Of a DNA stretch of 8,307 bases, positions 5,736 through 8,307 are shown piece by piece. This DNA is from JBOFCS01 sp051646185. GTDB lineage: Bacteria; Actinomycetota; Actinomycetes; Mycobacteriales; Mycobacteriaceae. Location: NCBI GenBank assembly GCA_051646185.1, contig JBOFCS010000075.1, forward strand, positions 1 to 8,307. The letters run 5' to 3'. Positions within the stretch are counted from its first letter, which is position 1. Each line of letters opens with the position of its first letter. The translations under genes and the position numbers were made by a program. The notes beneath the pieces were generated by a model, which saw only the letters and a program-made list of their open reading frames with translations, did no database searches and was not told the origin of the DNA.

Positions 5736-5744
5736 CCCCCCCCC
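5736..5744 (-). repeat. G9 homopolymer tract in the porin-like operon promoter
   Basis: Nine consecutive C on the plus strand (G on the coding strand) lie 72 bases upstream of the ATG at 5664, about at the -35 position relative to the predicted -10. Runs this long change length by slipped-strand mispairing and in other bacteria switch promoters on and off. Confidence 0.6.
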
Positions 5745-5782
5745 GAAAGAAAAAAGCAACAGCAAACCAACAATCCACAAAA

Positions 5783-5797
5783 ACGTTACCAAAACGT
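5783..5797. promoter_or_regulatory. ACGTT-N5-AACGT inverted repeat, possible operator in the divergent intergenic region
   Basis: ACGTT (5783-5787) and AACGT (5793-5797) form an inverted repeat with a five-base spacer. The same bases also form a direct repeat, AAAACGT at 5780 and 5791, eleven bases or one helical turn apart. The site is between the divergent porin-like and SRPBCC operons, so a regulator bound here could affect either. Predicted only. Confidence 0.25.
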
Positions 5798-5860
5798 GAT
5801 AAAAATGCTGCCGGAGTGAGATTTGGGGCGACACCATGAGTGGCGTTTCGCTGGGTGATT

Positions 5861-5889
5861 TTGACATTAAAGTAATAAGCGCGCATACT
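5861..5889 (+). promoter_or_regulatory. SigA-type promoter of the SRPBCC-marR operon
   Basis: A perfect -35 TTGACA (5861-5866), a 17-bp spacer and a -10 CATACT (5884-5889) place the transcription start at about 5896, which is the A of the ATG. The message is therefore likely leaderless, which agrees with the lack of a Shine-Dalgarno before this start. Confidence 0.7.
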
Positions 5890-5906
5890 ATTGTCATGAT
5901 GACAAT
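5890..5906. promoter_or_regulatory. 17-bp perfect palindrome over the transcription and translation start, probable MarR operator
   Basis: ATTGTCAT-G-ATGACAAT has two perfect 8-base arms around one central base. It begins one base after the -10 and covers the predicted transcription start and both candidate ATG codons. Size, symmetry and position are typical of MarR-family operators, and a MarR gene is the second gene of the operon, so autorepression is the simplest reading. Confidence 0.6.
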
Positions 5907-6318
5907 CGCAACGGCAACAGGCCGTACCACCGCAGCACCGGAAACGCTTTTTGCCATTTGGGCTGATATGGAGTCCTGGCCAACATGGAATACTGACACT
6001 GAATGGGTGAAGCTTGACGGGCCTTGTCGGCAAGGCGCTGTCGGCACTCTGAAACCTAAAGGAGGGCCTAAGGTTCCGTTTTTTGTTGAAAAATGGGTGC
6101 CAGGATCAGCATTCGTTGATGTGTCAAAACTTTTCGGCGCCAGGCTGACTTTTGATCACCAAGTTAGGGTAGTTGAGGAGGGTACAGATATTACAGTGAC
6201 GGTGACCATGAGTGGCCCACTTCGTTGGCTATGGAAGCTGATTCTAGGTCCATCACTAGCGGCGAGTGTTCAGCCAGATTTGGAAAACCTCGTTACGGTA
6301 GCGGAGAAGTCGTTGTGA
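5896..6318 (+). CDS. SRPBCC (START/polyketide cyclase-like) family protein
   Basis: The product has 140 residues from the ATG at 5896 (an adjacent ATG at 5899 is equivalent). A longer frame from 5836 is rejected because the promoter lies inside it. The layout is that of SRPBCC proteins: a first beta strand (IATATGRTTAAPETLFAIWAD), the DMESWPTWN motif at about 24-32 where cyclase/dehydrase-like members carry the D-x-x-x-W-P-x-W signature, central strands with FFVEKWVPGSAF, and a C-terminal amphipathic helix (SLAASVQPDLENLVTVAEKSL) that lines the ligand pocket. Such proteins bind hydrophobic small molecules; the ligand here is unknown. The stop overlaps the GTG of the MarR gene, so the two are translationally coupled, which suggests that the protein handles or senses the same compound as the regulator. 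Confidence 0.85.
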   Translation: MMTIATATGRTTAAPETLFAIWADMESWPTWNTDTEWVKLDGPCRQGAVGTLKPKGGPKVPFFVEKWVPGSAFVDVSKLFGARLTFDHQVRVVEEGTDITVTVTMSGPLRWLWKLILGPSLAASVQPDLENLVTVAEKSL

Positions 6319-6806
6319 CCGAAAGCCATTCGGGTCGTAATTCTCAAAAACGGTTAGGTTCGCGGCATCAAGCCCAAAACAGTACCGGACTGTTGTTGTG
6401 GCAATTGACAAACAGATGGCAAGCCGCGCAACGGGCAGCCTTGGCACCGTATGGTCTTACCCATGTGCAGTTTGTTTTGCTGGCTTCATTGACCTGGTTG
6501 ACTAGTGACGGTCCGGTAACTCAACGTGAATTAGCACAGTTGGCTGCCACAGATCCGATGATGACTTCCCAAGTTATCCGAGCCTTAGAACAGAAACTTT
6601 TGGTAACTCGGACCCCCAGTGCCAGTGATAAACGAGCGATTTTGGTCTCTCCGACCGCGGAAGGACAAAAGTTGGCACGCAAGACCGTCGTAATTATTGA
6701 AGAGATAGATCACATATTTTTTGCGCCATTAGCTGGGCAAAAGGATCAGTTCACGGCACTACTTGCCCGGCTACACGCTGCTAACGGGCACTCTGATCGC
6801 CGCTAG
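6315..6806 (+). CDS. MarR family transcriptional regulator
   Basis: The 163-residue protein starts at GTG 6315, which overlaps the upstream TGA (GTGA) and has GGAG eight bases before it; the longer frame from 6225 would lie within the SRPBCC gene and is rejected. Order of parts: N-terminal dimerisation helix (about 24-45), GLTHVQFVLLASL (47-59) of the second helix, the winged helix with TQRELAQLAATDPMMTSQVIRALEQKLL (about 69-96), and the wing SASDKRAILVSPTAEG (102-117) with the family's D-x-R motif, then C-terminal dimerisation helices. MarR proteins bind as dimers to palindromes and release on ligand binding. The 17-bp palindrome at the start of its own operon is the likely target. Whether it also controls the divergent porin-like operon is open; no second copy of that palindrome is visible there. 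Confidence 0.92.
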   Translation: MTESHSGRNSQKRLGSRHQAQNSTGLLLWQLTNRWQAAQRAALAPYGLTHVQFVLLASLTWLTSDGPVTQRELAQLAATDPMMTSQVIRALEQKLLVTRTPSASDKRAILVSPTAEGQKLARKTVVIIEEIDHIFFAPLAGQKDQFTALLARLHAANGHSDRR

Positions 6807-6817
6807 AGAGCTTCAGC

Positions 6818-6826
6818 TGACATGAT
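6818..6826 (+). promoter_or_regulatory. Candidate extended -10 for leaderless uvrD2
   Basis: TGaCATGAT (TGn plus CATGAT at 6821-6826) ends six bases before the ATG at 6833, and no Shine-Dalgarno precedes that ATG. No -35 is evident. This supports a short or absent leader, independent of the MarR operon, but read-through from upstream is also possible. Confidence 0.3.
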
Positions 6827-6832
6827 GAACCT

Positions 6833-8307
6833 ATGCCTGAAACATCTGAGCTCTCCACGCTGGAAGATCAGAAAAATGGCATAGCCGGGTTAGACGCTGA
6901 GCAATTGGCAGCAGTGCTAGCCCCACGAGGTCCGGTATGCGTGCTGGCGGGGGCTGGCACCGGGAAAACTCGGACCATTACTCAACGTATTGCCCATTTA
7001 GTTTCCGCTGGACATGCCACCGCCGGACAGGTGCTTGCTGTGACATTTACGTCCCGGGCTGCCGGGGAGATGCGTACCCGATTGCGGGAACTCGGTATAG
7101 GTGGTGCAGAGGGAGCACTGGCTGCAGTGCAGGCGCGGACTTTCCATGCCGCAGCATTACGGCAGCTTCGGTATTTTTGGCCGCAAGTAGTGGGTGATAC
7201 TTCCTGGCAGTTACTTGACCGTAAGTACAGTGTTGTTGCGCAAGCAGCAAATCGAGCGAGAGTATCAACTAGTACGGAAAGTATTCGAGATTTAGCAAGC
7301 GAAATTGAGTGGGCCAAAGCATCATTGATCGCTCCAGAAGATTACCCTGGGGTCATCGCTCGGGTACACCGGGAGCCCCCATTGCCAGCAGAGCAGGTTA
7401 TGGCGGTGTACTCCGGGTATGAAGAACTTAAAATTAGGGGGGACGGCTCGGCGATACTTTTAGATTTTGATGATCTTTTATTGCATACCGCCGCAGCCCT
7501 TGAAGAAAATTCTGCAGTGTCCGAGGAGTTCAGGCAGCGGTACCGGTGTTTTGTCGTGGACGAATATCAGGATGTGACACCGCTTCAACAGCGTGTCTTA
7601 AATGCATGGCTGGGTGAGCGTGATGACCTTACAGTTGTGGGGGATGCCAATCAAACAATTTACTCTTTTACCGGTGCCACTCCTCGATATTTGCTGGATT
7701 TTTCCAGACGTTTCCCAGAAGCGACTATTGTTCGGCTGCAACGTGATTACCGATCTACTCCAGAAGTAGTTGAATTAGCAAATCAAGTCATTGGCGCAGC
7801 GCGTGGCCGAATTGCCGGTACCCGATTGCAACTTATCGGTCAGCGACCCAGTGGTCCTGCCCCCAAGTTTTCTGAATATGACAGTGAACCAGCAGAAGCA
7901 ACCGCGGTAGCTCGGGCAATTAAAAAACTTATAGAAAAGGGCACTCCAGCATCAGAAATTGCTGTGCTATACCGTATTAATGCACAATCTGAGGTCCACG
8001 AGCAGGCTCTTACTGAGCTGGGAATACCTTTCCAGGTTCGAGGTGGGGATGGTTTTTTCACCAGGCAAGAGGTTCGGCAAGCGATGCTCGCGTTGCAGCG
8101 CGCCCAAGCTCGTGATGATTTGCCGGTAGATGTTGAGGTCCTAAAAGTTGTTCGTGCGGTGCTTATTCCGTTGGGTCTTAGTGATAGTGAACCATCGGGT
8201 GCACAAGCAAAGGAACGCTGGCAGGCACTGAATGCTTTAGTGCAGTTAACTGAAGATTTATTAGTCCATACCCCAAGCTTAAATCTTGCGGGTTTACTTC
8301 AGGAATT
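6833..8307 (+). CDS. uvrD2: ATP-dependent DNA helicase UvrD2 (3' partial)
   Basis: The frame is open from ATG 6833 to the window end (491 codons). It is a superfamily 1A (UvrD/Rep) 3'-5' helicase: a Q-like motif (LDAEQLAAV, about 21-29), Walker A GAGTGKT (40-46), motif Ia (AVTFTSRAAGEMR), TFHAAAL, Walker B VVDEYQD (to residue 247), motif III GDANQTIYSFTGA (about 270-282) and motif IV LQRDYRST (to residue 309), then part of domains 1B/2A with VLYRINAQSE and FQVRGGDGFF. Nothing is missing in the visible motor part. Assignment to UvrD2 rather than UvrD1 or PcrA rests on the diverged motifs and on the neighbourhood with mycoredoxin and nudC; the C-terminal HRDC and cysteine regions that would confirm it are outside the window. 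It unwinds DNA in repair; mycobacterial UvrD2 is essential. Confidence 0.9.
   Translation, partial: MPETSELSTLEDQKNGIAGLDAEQLAAVLAPRGPVCVLAGAGTGKTRTITQRIAHLVSAGHATAGQVLAVTFTSRAAGEMRTRLRELGIGGAEGALAAVQARTFHAAALRQLRYFWPQVVGDTSWQLLDRKYSVVAQAANRARVSTSTESIRDLASEIEWAKASLIAPEDYPGVIARVHREPPLPAEQVMAVYSGYEELKIRGDGSAILLDFDDLLLHTAAALEENSAVSEEFRQRYRCFVVDEYQDVTPLQQRVLNAWLGERDDLTVVGDANQTIYSFTGATPRYLLDFSRRFPEATIVRLQRDYRSTPEVVELANQVIGAARGRIAGTRLQLIGQRPSGPAPKFSEYDSEPAEATAVARAIKKLIEKGTPASEIAVLYRINAQSEVHEQALTELGIPFQVRGGDGFFTRQEVRQAMLALQRAQARDDLPVDVEVLKVVRAVLIPLGLSDSEPSGAQAKERWQALNALVQLTEDLLVHTPSLNLAGLLQE

Noticed and set aside
5707..6047. Two overlapping minus-strand open frames of 104 and 108 codons
   Set aside because: They run antisense to the SRPBCC gene and through the promoters and the G9 tract; no start signal and low-complexity C-termini.
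6982..7317. Minus-strand open frames inside uvrD2, including 7047-7268 and 7840-8061
   Set aside because: They are antisense to a clearly conserved helicase frame and show no start signals or domains.
1..8307. CRISPR array, tRNA, rRNA or phage genes
   Set aside because: No regularly spaced repeats, cloverleaf-like sequence, rRNA segments or phage structural or integrase genes were seen on either strand.

Overview
The window looks like a corynebacterial chromosome, probably Corynebacterium of the diphtheriae/ulcerans/pseudotuberculosis type. Three things point there: a mycoredoxin (CGYC active site) next to the 3' end of nudC and close to uvrD2, an arrangement shared with mycobacteria (established knowledge); an MspA-family porin-like protein, which implies a mycomembrane; and probable leaderless transcripts. 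The genus is a sound inference, the species a guess.

Layout. 1-261 (+) is the C-terminal end of NudC, followed by a hairpin terminator shared with the convergent mycoredoxin gene (274-528, -). 529-1002 has no convincing gene, only a weak trace of a transposase C-terminus. From 1003 to 5664 every gene is on the minus strand, so in transcription order: an MspA-family porin-like protein (5664-5020); a 375-residue secreted protein with a Pro/Thr linker and a beta-rich, cysteine-rich C-terminal domain (4968-3841); a single-span membrane protein (3823-3332); a frameshifted paralogue of the secreted protein with an unrelated C-terminus (about 3266-2559); a toxin-like C-terminal fragment (2509-2126); a SUKH/SMI1-KNR4 immunity-type protein (2108-1623); and a membrane-anchored protein with a possible NTF2-like domain (1560-1003). 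From 5861 rightward the plus strand carries a SRPBCC protein and a MarR regulator in overlapping reading frames (5896-6806), then the N-terminal part of the helicase UvrD2 (6833 to the window end).

Interpretation. The minus-strand block reads like a polymorphic-toxin style accessory island set between conserved DNA/redox maintenance genes. Two secreted proteins share an N-terminal signal/cysteine module and a Pro/Thr linker but end in unrelated C-terminal domains. Candidate immunity or partner genes follow them: a membrane protein after one, a SUKH protein after the toxin-like fragment. The operon is led by an MspA-like mycomembrane protein, which raises the untested possibility that it helps export, anchor or receive the secreted protein. 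A G9 homopolymer lies near the -35 position of the likely operon promoter and could make expression phase-variable. On the other side, a perfect 17-bp palindrome over the start of the SRPBCC-marR transcript suggests MarR autoregulation.
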